Positions 46,697 to 55,814 of a stretch of DNA of 64,000 nucleotides are shown here, piece after piece (the first letter of the stretch is position 1; the number at the start of each line of letters is the position of its first letter). Below the pieces are notes generated by a model. That model searched no databases and was not told the origin of the DNA. It worked only from the letters and a program-made list of their open reading frames with translations. The position numbers and the translations under genes were made by a program. The stretch spans positions 4,542-68,541 of the forward strand of contig JBFWUS010000023.1 of NCBI GenBank assembly GCA_050247155.1. Reading direction: 5' to 3'. This DNA comes from Mesorhizobium_G sp050247155. GTDB lineage: Bacteria > Pseudomonadota > Alphaproteobacteria > Rhizobiales > Rhizobiaceae.

Positions 46697-47884
46697 TCAC
46701 CATTTGAGCGCGTAGCCAACGTTGAATGCAAATGCCCAGCCATCATCAACAGCCTGGTTCCGATCCACGCCATTGACAAAGTACTTATCTTCCGCCGCCG
46801 AGGTCAGGTAGGAGGCGGCAACGCCGCCGCGCAGTTCGCCACCGAAGTTATCTTTCAACGCGCCACCGACCGAGAGCGTCCAGGTGTCGCTGGAAAGGTC
46901 GTAACCAGTGCCGACGCCACTATCCCAAGTCAAAGCGGCGACGCCGGAGAAGCGATCATTGAACGCGTGTCCAACGCCGCCCGTGATGGTCCAGCCGTCT
47001 TTCCAAAAATACAGGTCCTTGCTGATCGGGGTACCCGTCGTAGCCACGATATCAAGCGATTCGAGCACGCTCCAGTCCGACCACTTGACCGAGCCGAATG
47101 CCAGCCAACCAGGCGCGACGCCCGACTGCATCTTGAGTTCCACGGTCTGCGGCAACTCGCCGAAACCGAGCGACGGAACGTCGAGCTTCTGATCGCGCGG
47201 CAGCGCGCAAAGCGCAGGCAAGCCGGTTGCGATACACAGGATACCGGCCGGCGCGGACAGAATGCCCTCGGCGCCATAGGAGGTGCCTGAGCGGTACATC
47301 AACTGGGCGCGCAGAGCGATGTCCGGAATCTCGTAAGCGATACCGGCGCGGTAACCGTATTCCTGCCCTTTGAGTCTCAGCTCGGCGGTCGGCAGGTTTA
47401 GTGACGAGAAATCGTTCTGGCGATCATAATCGAACCTCTCCGCGTAACCGCCGCCCAAAACCCACAAATTGCCTGGACCAACCGCGAACTTGACGCCGCA
47501 GGTGGCGCCGAATTCCATGGTCTCGAAATCTTCATACAACTTGCCCGAGCGATTCGGCACCGCATAGGTCGCACTGCCGCCATTGTTTTCAACTGCAGTC
47601 AGAGCGCAGCGAACGCTTTCGGCGATGTTGAATTTGGCGGCCATAGACGGCACCACATAGGAATCGGTATAGGATGTACCGACAAGCCCCGCGACCGGGT
47701 TCTTATTGTACTTACGCTCGGGATTCACAAAGGTCGCACTCATGCGCAGGGTCACATTGCCCTGCTCAAAGAGAATATCCGTGTCAGCATTGCCGCGCGA
47801 AAAACCGCCAGCCTGGGCCGATCCGACGAGCGCCGTCGCCGCGACACCGGCAGCGACCAGCGACTTCAGATTGGTCTTCATCAT
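46697..47884 (-). CDS. FadL/OMPP1-type outer-membrane transport protein
   Basis: Outer-membrane beta-barrel of 395 residues. Signal peptide of about 25 residues (ending AQA) followed by GGFSRGNADTDILFEQGN, and the barrel ends in the terminal aromatic residue (GYALKW). Alternating strand pattern throughout. FadL proteins take up long-chain fatty acids or other hydrophobic compounds. The ATG at 47884 follows GGGGGAGAC; a frame to 47914 lacks support. Confidence 0.85.
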   Translation of the reverse strand: MMKTNLKSLVAAGVAATALVGSAQAGGFSRGNADTDILFEQGNVTLRMSATFVNPERKYNKNPVAGLVGTSYTDSYVVPSMAAKFNIAESVRCALTAVENNGGSATYAVPNRSGKLYEDFETMEFGATCGVKFAVGPGNLWVLGGGYAERFDYDRQNDFSSLNLPTAELRLKGQEYGYRAGIAYEIPDIALRAQLMYRSGTSYGAEGILSAPAGILCIATGLPALCALPRDQKLDVPSLGFGELPQTVELKMQSGVAPGWLAFGSVKWSDWSVLESLDIVATTGTPISKDLYFWKDGWTITGGVGHAFNDRFSGVAALTWDSGVGTGYDLSSDTWTLSVGGALKDNFGGELRGGVAASYLTSAAEDKYFVNGVDRNQAVDDGWAFAFNVGYALKW

Positions 47885-48264
47885 AAGATTTGTCTCCCCC
47901 GAAACAGGTTGCACAAGCTAGTACGGCTATGTGTCGTCGGCGCAAGAATGAATTTCGGGACAAAACACTGAGAAAGTTTGAATCGAATCGGCGCAAGAAT
48001 GACATGCATCGACATCGCCGACACAAAATGACCGAGTGAACACGATGTGACGCGTTAACCGGTCAATTTTTGCTCGATGTGGGCAAAATCACCACAAAAT
48101 CTGTGGTTTCTCGGTCAAAAGGCCTCTTGTTACATTAAGGCAACAATGGGGCGCAAAACGCCCCACTTCGGCCTCACTTCCGCAGGGTCAAAAGCCAGGT
48201 CAGTTCCCCGGAATCGGCCGATATGCTGGCGCGCAAAAAGTCGAATCATCCTTCCAGATCGACA
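47885..48264. other. 380-bp intergenic region between the FadL-type gene and valS
   Basis: No gene seen. It must contain the promoter of the FadL-type gene (minus strand). A 7-bp hairpin with CAAAA loop (48147-48165) lies downstream of valS; without a T-run it is at best a weak terminator. Confidence 0.4.
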
Positions 48265-51048
48265 TCACGTCGCGTCACGCATGCGCTCCAGCGCTTGGTT
48301 CAGCTTTTCCTGCAGCGCTCGATACTCGGCCAATTTCTCGCGCTCAGCCTCGACCACATCCTCAGGTGCGTTGGCGACAAACTTTTCATTGGACAGCTTC
48401 TTGTGCAGGCGCGCGATTTCTTCCGTCGTCTTGGCCAGTTCCTTCTGCAAGCGCGCGGATTCCGCGGCGACGTCGATCAGAGCGCCCAGCGGAATGCAAA
48501 GCGTCGCCTCGCCGACGACGATCTGCGCGGACGCCTTCGGCGGCGCCTCCGCGTGGCCGATCTCGCCAACGCGGGCGAGCCGCTTCAGTGCGCCGTCGTG
48601 GCGTTGCAGGCGCGCCTTCGTGCCGGCATTAGCTCCGACCACGGCAAGTGGCGCAATGGCCCCCGCCGGCACGTTCATTTCCGACCGCACGGAGCGAATG
48701 CCGGTGACGACATCGATCAGCCAGTTGATGTCGGCCGCTGCATCCCTGTCCTCGAAATCCGGCCGCGGCCACGCCGCGTGGCAGAGCAGCGTCGTGCGCT
48801 CGCCATTCTCGCCAGCCGTCACGCTCCATAGCTCTTCCGTCATGAACGGCATGAAGGGGTGCAGCAGCTTGTAGATCTCGTCCAGCATATAGGCCGCGCA
48901 AGCCTGGCTTTCGGCCTTGGCAGCCTCGTCGTCTCCCATGAAAACTGGCTTGAGCAGCTCCAGATACCAGTCGCAGAAATTGTTCCAGACAAAGCGGTAC
49001 GCGGCCGCGGCGGCATCGTTGAAGCGATAGCTCGTCAGGCCGTCGGTGACCTCGCGCGCGGCGCGTGTCAGTTCCGTCAGGATCCAGCGGTTCACCGGCA
49101 GCTTGGCTTCGTTCAGCCACAGCGCGTCGTTGCGCGCCGCGCCGTTCATCTGCGCGAAGCGCGTCGCGTTCCAGAGCTTGGTGCCAAAATTGCGGTAGCC
49201 GGCGATGCGCGCCGGGTCGAGCTTCACGTCCCTGCCCTGCGCCGCCATGATCGCCAGCGTGAAGCGCAGCGCATCGGCGCCATACTCGTCCATCAGTTCC
49301 AGCGGGTCGATGACGTTGCCTTTCGACTTCGACATCTTGGCGCCGTTCTTGTCGCGAACCAGCGCATGGACATAGACCGTGTGGAACGGCTCCTTCCCCA
49401 TGAAATGATCGCCCATCATCATCATCCGGGCGACCCAGAAGAAAATGATGTCGAAGCCGGTGACCAGAACGCTGGTCGGGTAATAAGTGTCGAGTTCCGG
49501 CGTCTCGTCCGGCCAGCCGAGCGTCGAGAAGGGCCACAGCGCCGACGAGAACCAGGTATCGAGCACGTCCTCGTCGCGGGTCAGAATGTCGCCGGGGGCG
49601 AAGTTTTCAAGCTTGTCCTCGACCCAGGCTTTCCACGGACCTTCATGCGCGAGGTAGTGCTGGATGGCGGCGTCCAATGCCTCTTCTTCCGTGCGCTCAA
49701 CGAAGACATGGCCATCGGGGCCATACCAGGCCGGAATCTGATGGCCCCACCAGAGCTGGCGCGACACGCACCAGGGCTGGATGTTCTCCATCCAGTCGTA
49801 ATAGGTCTTTTCCCAGCTCTTGGGGACGATCTTGGTCCGCCCCTGCCGGACCGAGGCGATCGCCGCCTTGGCGAGCTCACCCGCATTGACATACCACTGG
49901 TCGGTCAGGAACGGCTCGATCGGCACGCCGCCGCGATCGCCATGCGGAACGGCATGACGGTGCGGCTCGATCTTGGCAAGGTAGCCGCCCTCGTCCATCA
50001 TCCGGACGATGCGTTTGCGCGCCTCAAAGCGATCCTGGCCGTGGAGCTGATCCCACAGCGCCTGCCGCTCCGGCGTCGCATCGACTCCGGCGAGGAAGTC
50101 CTCGTTATCGTTGATGTTTATGTCCGCCTCGGTGGTCATGATGTTGATCGCCGGCAGCTTGTGCCGCCGGCCAACCTCGAAGTCGTTGAAGTCGTGCGCC
50201 GGGGTGATCTTCACCGCGCCCGTGCCTTTTTCCGGATCGGAATAGGTGTCGGCGACAACAGGAATGCGCCGGCCAACGATCGGCAGGATCACGTTCTTGC
50301 CGACCAACCTGGCGAAACGCTCGTCGTCCGGATGAACGGCAACGCCGGTGTCGCCCAGCATCGTCTCGGGTCGCGTCGTGGCGACCGTGATGAAGGTCGA
50401 GGCGTTTTCAGGATCGAAGGTCTGGCCTTCGACAGGATAGCGGAAATGCCAGAGATTGCCGTCGACTTCGTGCTGCTCGACCTCGATGTCCGAGATCGCC
50501 GTCTGCAGCTTCGGGTCCCAACTGACGAGCCGCTTGTCCTTGTAGACCAGGCCCTGCTTATGCAGCGTGACGAAGACCTCGATGACGGCCTTCGATAGGC
50601 CTTCGTCCATGGTGAAGCGTTCGCGCGACCAGTCGCAGGAGGCTCCGAGGCGCTTCAACTGGTTGAAGATCATGCCACCGGATTCGTCCTTCCACTCCCA
50701 GACTTTCTCGATGAATTTTTCGCGGCCGAGCTCGCGCCTGTGCTGCTGGCGCTCCATCAAGCGGCGCTCGACGACCATCTGGGTGGCAATGCCGGCATGG
50801 TCCATGCCCGGCTGCCAAAGCACGTTCTTGCCGCGCATGCGCTCGAAACGGACCAGAATGTCCTGCAGCGTATTGTTGAGCGCATGGCCCATATGCAGCG
50901 AGCCGGTCACGTTCGGCGGCGGGATCACGATGGTGAAAGGCTCCGCGCCGGGTTCGGAGCCCGCGCCGGCGCGAAACGCGTCCGCGTCTCCCCAGAGTTT
51001 GACGATGCGCGGTTCGACGCTTTTCGCGTCGTAGTTTTTTTCCAGCAT
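48265..51048 (-). CDS. valS: Valyl-tRNA synthetase
   Basis: Class I synthetase of 927 residues. Seen: LEKNYDAKSVEPRIVKLW at the N-terminus, the HIGH-type motif PPPNVTGSLHMGHAL, the editing-domain TTRPETMLGDTGVAVHP, the KMSKS motif NGAKMSKSKGN, and the C-terminal coiled coil (ESARLQKELAKTTEEIARLHKKL) that binds tRNA. ATG at 51048 was chosen by family alignment; the frame to 51165 is not conserved. Confidence 0.97.
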   Translation of the reverse strand: MLEKNYDAKSVEPRIVKLWGDADAFRAGAGSEPGAEPFTIVIPPPNVTGSLHMGHALNNTLQDILVRFERMRGKNVLWQPGMDHAGIATQMVVERRLMERQQHRRELGREKFIEKVWEWKDESGGMIFNQLKRLGASCDWSRERFTMDEGLSKAVIEVFVTLHKQGLVYKDKRLVSWDPKLQTAISDIEVEQHEVDGNLWHFRYPVEGQTFDPENASTFITVATTRPETMLGDTGVAVHPDDERFARLVGKNVILPIVGRRIPVVADTYSDPEKGTGAVKITPAHDFNDFEVGRRHKLPAINIMTTEADININDNEDFLAGVDATPERQALWDQLHGQDRFEARKRIVRMMDEGGYLAKIEPHRHAVPHGDRGGVPIEPFLTDQWYVNAGELAKAAIASVRQGRTKIVPKSWEKTYYDWMENIQPWCVSRQLWWGHQIPAWYGPDGHVFVERTEEEALDAAIQHYLAHEGPWKAWVEDKLENFAPGDILTRDEDVLDTWFSSALWPFSTLGWPDETPELDTYYPTSVLVTGFDIIFFWVARMMMMGDHFMGKEPFHTVYVHALVRDKNGAKMSKSKGNVIDPLELMDEYGADALRFTLAIMAAQGRDVKLDPARIAGYRNFGTKLWNATRFAQMNGAARNDALWLNEAKLPVNRWILTELTRAAREVTDGLTSYRFNDAAAAAYRFVWNNFCDWYLELLKPVFMGDDEAAKAESQACAAYMLDEIYKLLHPFMPFMTEELWSVTAGENGERTTLLCHAAWPRPDFEDRDAAADINWLIDVVTGIRSVRSEMNVPAGAIAPLAVVGANAGTKARLQRHDGALKRLARVGEIGHAEAPPKASAQIVVGEATLCIPLGALIDVAAESARLQKELAKTTEEIARLHKKLSNEKFVANAPEDVVEAEREKLAEYRALQEKLNQALERMRDAT

Positions 51049-51128
51049 GGGATGGCCTGATTTTTTGTGTCGCGCTCGTGTAAACCGAATGGGTTGTGGC
51101 AAGTCAACAGCAGGAGACAAGCCGACTG

Positions 51129-51539
51129 ATGACCACTTCCTCAATGCCTGTCCCTGAGACCTCAACCCTTATCGCGGCCGAACCGCAACTCTTCGTGACC
51201 GATATAGCGGTCTCGCTGACCTTCTACCAAGAAAAGCTCGGTTTCACCGTCGGCTTTGCCTATGGCGAGCCACCGTTCTACGCCCAGGTGCTTCGCGGTG
51301 GCGCCAAACTCAACTTGCGCCATGCCGACGCGCTTCCCGTGGACCCGGCGTTGGCGGCAAAGCACGACCTGCTCGCGGCAACGATCGTGCTGGACCACGC
51401 AAAGCCGCTCTTTCTCGAATACCAGGCTGCCGGCGTCGACTTTCACCAATCCTCGCGCAGCGAACCGTGGGGCGCACGCACCTTCATCGTCAAGGACCCA
51501 GATGGCAACCTGATCGCCTTCGCGGCGGACGGGAGTTGA
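51129..51539 (+). CDS. VOC-family (glyoxalase-like) protein
   Basis: Small protein of 136 residues of the vicinal oxygen chelate fold: paired beta-alpha-beta-beta-beta units, LFVTDIAVSLTFYQEKLGFTV in the first half and WGARTFIVKDPDGNLIAFA in the second. Substrate unknown. It is divergent from valS and ends before a bidirectional hairpin. ATG at 51129 chosen; an upstream start at 51096 overlaps the valS promoter. Confidence 0.82.
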   Translation: MTTSSMPVPETSTLIAAEPQLFVTDIAVSLTFYQEKLGFTVGFAYGEPPFYAQVLRGGAKLNLRHADALPVDPALAAKHDLLAATIVLDHAKPLFLEYQAAGVDFHQSSRSEPWGARTFIVKDPDGNLIAFAADGS

Positions 51540-51554
51540 ACGAAACGCAAAGCA

Positions 51555-51580
51555 AAAGCGCCGCATTGATGCGGCGCTTT
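51555..51580. terminator. Bidirectional hairpin between VOC gene and popZ
   Basis: Perfect 12-bp stem 51555-51566 with 51569-51580 (AAAGCGCCGCAT / ATGCGGCGCTTT) and a 2-base centre, with T-rich ends on both strands. It can serve the plus-strand VOC gene and the minus-strand popZ gene, which converge here. Confidence 0.8.
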
Positions 51581-51604
51581 CGTATCCGTTGATAATACTG
51601 GCGG

Positions 51605-52267
51605 TCAGCCGCCGCGCGCGACGCGCTCGATTTCTTCGCGCACCAGGCGCTCTACGAGGACCGGCAGATTGTTGTCCAGCCAATCCTGCAGCATCGGCCG
51701 GATCATCTCTTCCGCGACCTCGTCGAAACTGCGACGGCGGCTGGCGGCAAAGGCTTCCGACAACTCCCCAAAAGAAGCCGCAACCTGACGGCCGGCCTGA
51801 TCGGAAATCAGCGTGGGCTTGGACTCCACAGGAGCCACGCCAGACGGCGCAGCAGGCGCCGACCCGGCTTCGAATTTCGGCTGAGCTACCACGCGTTCGT
51901 CGAGCGAGCGAAGGGCGGCGACGTCCCATTGCGTACCCGTCGCGCGGTCGTCTTTTTCATCCTCGAAGTCGACGGGCAATGCCGACATGTCGAATATCGG
52001 CTCTTCTATCACCACCGGCTCGACAGCAACTGCCTCAGACTTGGGAGCGGCGGACCGGCCCGCGGCCGCCGCTTCAACGCGCCGCGACACCGTAAAGGCG
52101 TCCGAGCGCGCCGGATCGTTCGCGGCCGGTCCTATGGCCGTTTCAACGGACTCGAATTCGGGCTCGCGCTTCGGCGTCTCATTGTCTTCGATAATGCGGC
52201 GGATCGAAGCGAGTATCTCTTCCATGGAGGGTTCTTTTTGGGCTGCATTGCTTGCTTGCTGGGCCAT
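51605..52267 (-). CDS. popZ: DUF2497/PopZ-family polar organising protein
   Basis: Protein of 220 residues. Seen: N-terminal motif PSMEEILASIRRIIEDNE and C-terminal helices FDEVAEEMIRPMLQDWLDNNLP, LVERLVREEIERVARG, which in PopZ drive self-assembly at the cell pole; the middle is acidic, Pro/Ala-rich and disordered. The usual neighbour order is tolC-popZ-valS; here pqq genes lie between tolC and popZ. ATG at 52267 chosen. Confidence 0.85.
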   Translation of the reverse strand: MAQQASNAAQKEPSMEEILASIRRIIEDNETPKREPEFESVETAIGPAANDPARSDAFTVSRRVEAAAAGRSAAPKSEAVAVEPVVIEEPIFDMSALPVDFEDEKDDRATGTQWDVAALRSLDERVVAQPKFEAGSAPAAPSGVAPVESKPTLISDQAGRQVAASFGELSEAFAASRRRSFDEVAEEMIRPMLQDWLDNNLPVLVERLVREEIERVARGG

Positions 52268-52434
52268 GGTGGTCTGCCGTCTCCGCTTCGCGACGATCCG
52301 TTCGCGGCATCCCCGCCGGCCTCGAATCACAACTGCTAGCGTAGCCGACGCGCCTGCCGGTTAGAATCCTCAATATTTGGTGCGGAAAGATTTCAACAAG
52401 GGATCGACTGAAATTTGCCGCTGACGCGAAGTTC

Positions 52435-53535
52435 TCACGCCGGCTCGACTACGCCGATCCTCCGATACGTCACCTCGCCCTGGCCCGAAGCCGACTCCTC
52501 CTCGGCCAGAGACAGGATGCGCTGGTGCAGCGGCGAGAGCGAACAAGCGGGATCCGTGGCGGCGGCGTCGCCGGCCAGTTTCATGGCCTGGCAACGGCAA
52601 CCGCCGAAGTCTATCTCCTTGCGCTCGCAACTGCGACATGGCTCGCGCATCCAGTCAAACCCGCGATAGGCGTTGAAGGCCGGCGAGTCTTCCCAGATCT
52701 TCGCCAACGGTGTTTCGGCGGCGTTTGGGAAGGTCAGGTGCGGGATGGACGCAGCCGCGTGACATGGCATCGCTGTGCCATCGGGTGTCAGCATGAAGGC
52801 GTCGCGCGCCCAGCCGCCCATGCAGGCCTTTGGATAAAGCGCGTAATAGTCCGGCGCGACGAAATCGATGGCGAGCACGCCGCGCAGGTGCTCCTGCGCG
52901 GCTTCCACACGTGCGGCCATGGCCATCACGTCATCGCGTTCCGGCATCAGCGCCTGGCGGTTGAGCAGTGCCCAACCGTAATATTGCACATTGGCGATCT
53001 CGAGCCGCTCGGCCCCCAACTGCAGCGCCAGGTCGATGAAAAGCTCGACCTCGCCGATATTCTTGCGGTGGATCGGCGCGTTGATCGTGAGCGGCAGCCC
53101 GGCCGCCTTGATCTGCGCCGCGGTGACCAGCTTCTTCTCATGCGCGCCGCGCGAATTGCCGATCATGTCGGTGGTCTCGGGCCGCGCGCCCTGAAAACTC
53201 AACTGCACATGGTCGAGGCCAGCGGCCGCCAGTCTTTCGAACAAACCTTCCTTCACGGCGACGCCAGCAGTGATCAGATTGGTGTAGACGCCCCGGCTCG
53301 CCAGCCGCGCGATCAGATCCGGCAAGTCCTGCCGCAGGGTCGGTTCGCCGCCGGAAAGATGCACCTGCAAAATGCCCAGGTCCGCCGCCTGGTCGAAAAT
53401 CGAAAGCCAGCTCACTGTGTCGAGTTCGCGGTTGCCCTTCAGCAATTCGAGCGGATTGGAACAGTACGGACACTGCAACGGACAGCGATGCGTTAGCTCC
53501 GCCAAAATGCCGATGGGCGGGCCGAGGGCGGTCAT
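52435..53535 (-). CDS. pqqE: PQQ biosynthesis radical SAM protein PqqE
   Basis: Radical-SAM/SPASM enzyme that cross-links Glu and Tyr of PqqA. Seen: cluster motif HRCPLQCPYCSNPL (CX3CX2C, about residues 18-25), HLSGGEPTLR, and SPASM cysteines in KACMGGW, MPCHAA, and EPCRSCERKEIDFGGCRC. 366 residues. ATG at 53535 overlaps the pqqD stop by 4 bases; the frame further upstream lies over pqqD. Confidence 0.96.
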   Translation of the reverse strand: MTALGPPIGILAELTHRCPLQCPYCSNPLELLKGNRELDTVSWLSIFDQAADLGILQVHLSGGEPTLRQDLPDLIARLASRGVYTNLITAGVAVKEGLFERLAAAGLDHVQLSFQGARPETTDMIGNSRGAHEKKLVTAAQIKAAGLPLTINAPIHRKNIGEVELFIDLALQLGAERLEIANVQYYGWALLNRQALMPERDDVMAMAARVEAAQEHLRGVLAIDFVAPDYYALYPKACMGGWARDAFMLTPDGTAMPCHAAASIPHLTFPNAAETPLAKIWEDSPAFNAYRGFDWMREPCRSCERKEIDFGGCRCQAMKLAGDAAATDPACSLSPLHQRILSLAEEESASGQGEVTYRRIGVVEPA

Positions 53536-53843
53536 AGTCGCAACACCATACGGTCGGACCAATCCTGCGCGAAGGCGAGGACGTCGGCCTCGATCTCCTC
53601 GGCATCGGCTTCGTATTCCACCGCCAGCGCCTGAGAGATTGAGGCAATCGTGCGCTGTCCATCGCACAATCGTAGGATCGACAGGCTCACCTCGTCGGGC
53701 CACAGCACCTTTTCGGGCGACAGCAGCGCCCATGCCTGGCGAACGGGATCAAAATACAGCCTGACATGTCTTGGTAGCGTTGGCACGGAGCCTGCAGTGG
53801 CGATCGGGCGTACCGGTTCGTTCGTGTGCGCCGTCGCCTTCAT
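53532..53843 (-). CDS. pqqD: PQQ peptide chaperone PqqD
   Basis: Small carrier protein that holds PqqA for PqqE, 103 residues with an N-terminal extension of about 12 residues compared with common PqqD. Seen: PRHVRLYFDPVRQAWALLSPEKVLW and SILRLCDGQRTIASI. It overlaps pqqC and pqqE by 4 bases each. The ATG at 53843 is preferred over frame to 53942 inside pqqC. Confidence 0.92.
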   Translation of the reverse strand: MKATAHTNEPVRPIATAGSVPTLPRHVRLYFDPVRQAWALLSPEKVLWPDEVSLSILRLCDGQRTIASISQALAVEYEADAEEIEADVLAFAQDWSDRMVLRL

Positions 53844-54598
53844 CGCGGATGATCCTGCGGCACGAAGGCCCCGGGCGCCACCAGCGCAGGCTCTACATAA
53901 GCGAAATGCAGGGCATCCAGCATCGCCCAGAGGATATCGCATTTGGTGATCAGCGCATCGACCGCAGCCTGCTGCTGGTCCGCCGTGCGCGCGTGCTTCA
54001 CCACGTAGGCAAGCGCGAATTCGGCATCGCGCGGGGCTTGATGCAGGCGCGGCGTGAAATAGGACAGGATGTCCTCGGTCACATAGTCGTAGCGCTTCAA
54101 GATCGCCGGAACCCGCTCGCCGATGACGTTCGGCGAAAACAGTTCGGTCAGCGACGAGGCGATCGCCTCCAGCAGACTGCGCTTTTCCACCAGCGTCACA
54201 TACGCGCCAACAGCGAAGCGTGTCGCGGGCAAGGCCAGCCGCTGCGAACGCACGAGGTCGGCATCGAGTCCCAAGCCCGTTGCCAGCTTCATCCAGCGCT
54301 CGATGCCGCCCGGTTTTCCCTCGCCGCCATCGTGGTCGATGATGCGCTCGCGCCAGGCGATGCGCAGCTCCGGCTCATCTAGCCGTGACAGCACGATGGC
54401 ATCCTTGCGGGGGATCGCCGCCTGGTAGCAATAGCGGTTCAGCGCCCAGGCCTGCATCTGGCCCTTGGTCAGCCTGCCCTCCACCATCAGGCGGTGGAAG
54501 GGGTGGTTGATGTGGTAACGCTCCTCGCCGACCTTGCGCAGCAAGGCTTCCAGCCGCTCCGGCGACATTACGTCATGGACCCGAAACGCTGCCGTCAC
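53840..54598 (-). CDS. pqqC: Pyrroloquinoline-quinone synthase PqqC
   Basis: Cofactor-free oxidase that carries out the final ring closure and oxidation. Seen: RYHINHPFHRLMVEGRL near residue 28, NRYCYQAAIPRKDAIVLSR, and the DHDGGEGKPGGIERW loop of the active site. 252 residues, full length. Coupled to pqqB and pqqD. Confidence 0.96.
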   Translation of the reverse strand: MTAAFRVHDVMSPERLEALLRKVGEERYHINHPFHRLMVEGRLTKGQMQAWALNRYCYQAAIPRKDAIVLSRLDEPELRIAWRERIIDHDGGEGKPGGIERWMKLATGLGLDADLVRSQRLALPATRFAVGAYVTLVEKRSLLEAIASSLTELFSPNVIGERVPAILKRYDYVTEDILSYFTPRLHQAPRDAEFALAYVVKHARTADQQQAAVDALITKCDILWAMLDALHFAYVEPALVAPGAFVPQDHPR

Positions 54599-55527
54599 AG
54601 TCTGATCTCCATGCCGTCAAAGGCGACTTCCCAACCAGCAGCCTCGACGAAACGCCGCGCGTCGGAGCGCGCATCGAGGATCGGATTGGTGTTGTTGATG
54701 TGAATATAGATACGACGTCCGAGTTCGACATCCTTAAGGGCCGCAACCGAGCCCTCTTCGCCGCTGATCGCCAGATGCCCCATGCGCTGGCCCGTCTTGT
54801 CGCCAACGCCGGCCTCCGCCATCTCGTTGTCCGCAAACACAGTGCCGTCGAAGAACAGCACATCGGCGCCCGAAACGCGCTCCCTCACGGCCTCAGAGGC
54901 GGCGGCACAGCCCGGCACATAGTGCATCACACCGTCGCCATTCGTCGCAACGATCCGCACGCCGACGGTGTCTCCATCAGCCGCGTTGAAATCGCGCCCC
55001 GCGTCACCCGTTTCAAGAAACAGCGCTACCTTGCCGGGCACCGGATAGAGCATAACACGCAGTCCCGTTGAGCCATCCGGCCCCTCGATCTCGACTTCCC
55101 GATCGACCGGCAGCTCGATGCGCCTGACATAGGCCGGATCGAGCACGCGAAAGATCGGATTCTGCTCGAGCACGTTCAACACCCGCCCGGATGCATAGAG
55201 GTTAAATCTCTGACGTTCACGCAGGCTGAGCAACCCGGCGATATGGTCGACATCGGCGTTCGTCAGCACCACCGCGCTGATCGGCGTCGACCGCAGGTCG
55301 GCGTCGTCCGCCGGCTGCAACTCTGGCGTCGCCGCCATCTGGGCGCGAATGTCGGGCGAGGCGTTGAACACCACCCAACCCGCGCCTGCGCTGGCAGCAA
55401 TGCTGGACTGGAAGCGGGCCGAGACATCGACGTCGCCTGCCCGCGCCCGGCGGCTATATTGAAAGTTGCAGTTCCACTGGGGAACACCGCCTCCGGCGGC
55501 TGAGCCGAGCACTTTTACACGCAACAT
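54595..55527 (-). CDS. pqqB: PQQ biosynthesis protein PqqB
   Basis: MBL-fold iron-dependent hydroxylase of the PQQ pathway, 310 residues. Seen: VLGSAAGGGVPQWNCNF at the N-terminus, LTNADVDHIAGLLSLRE, and the C-terminal YIHINNTNPIL. ATG at 55527; a TTG one codon upstream is also in frame. It follows pqqA after a hairpin-bearing gap of 79 bases. Confidence 0.96.
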   Translation of the reverse strand: MLRVKVLGSAAGGGVPQWNCNFQYSRRARAGDVDVSARFQSSIAASAGAGWVVFNASPDIRAQMAATPELQPADDADLRSTPISAVVLTNADVDHIAGLLSLRERQRFNLYASGRVLNVLEQNPIFRVLDPAYVRRIELPVDREVEIEGPDGSTGLRVMLYPVPGKVALFLETGDAGRDFNAADGDTVGVRIVATNGDGVMHYVPGCAAASEAVRERVSGADVLFFDGTVFADNEMAEAGVGDKTGQRMGHLAISGEEGSVAALKDVELGRRIYIHINNTNPILDARSDARRFVEAAGWEVAFDGMEIRL

Positions 55528-55543
55528 CAAACACCTGCCCGCT

Positions 55544-55568
55544 CCCGCTCATCACCAGGATGAGCGGG
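55544..55568 (-). promoter_or_regulatory. Hairpin between pqqA and pqqB
   Basis: Perfect 10-bp stem 55544-55553 with 55559-55568 (CCCGCTCATC / GATGAGCGGG) and a 5-base loop, ending 17 bases before the pqqB start on the minus strand. There is no T-run. It probably lowers read-through or protects the pqqA message so that the peptide substrate is made in excess. Confidence 0.55.
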
Positions 55569-55606
55569 TTGTAGACGGTAAAATGATGCTTTGCTCGGGT
55601 GCTGGA

Positions 55607-55696
55607 TTACTTCTTGAGTTCCGACGACTGGTAGCGCGAAATCTCAAAACCTGCCGACACCTGGCACATACGTGGCTTGGACCAGATCTTCTTCAT
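55607..55696 (-). CDS. pqqA: PQQ precursor peptide PqqA
   Basis: Ribosomal precursor of 29 residues; its Glu and Tyr become the PQQ skeleton. Read directly: MKKIWSKPRMCQVSAG then FEISRYQSSELKK. The key Glu18 and Tyr22 are kept with the usual three-residue spacing (E-x-x-x-Y). AGGA lies nine bases before the ATG at 55696. First gene of pqqABCDE. Confidence 0.92.
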   Translation of the reverse strand: MKKIWSKPRMCQVSAGFEISRYQSSELKK

Positions 55697-55814
55697 AGGG
55701 AATATCCTCCGCAACGATGGTTTCTCGGTGCCCGGCAGCATGGCTAACATGAATGGCGGGAGGAAGGAACTGGTCTTTAGGACAGGGTGGCGGCCTGCGC
55801 CCGCCTCGTCGTGA

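Noticed and set aside
48859..50598. 579-codon open frame on the plus strand
   Set aside because: Lies opposite valS, whose synthetase motifs are unambiguous.
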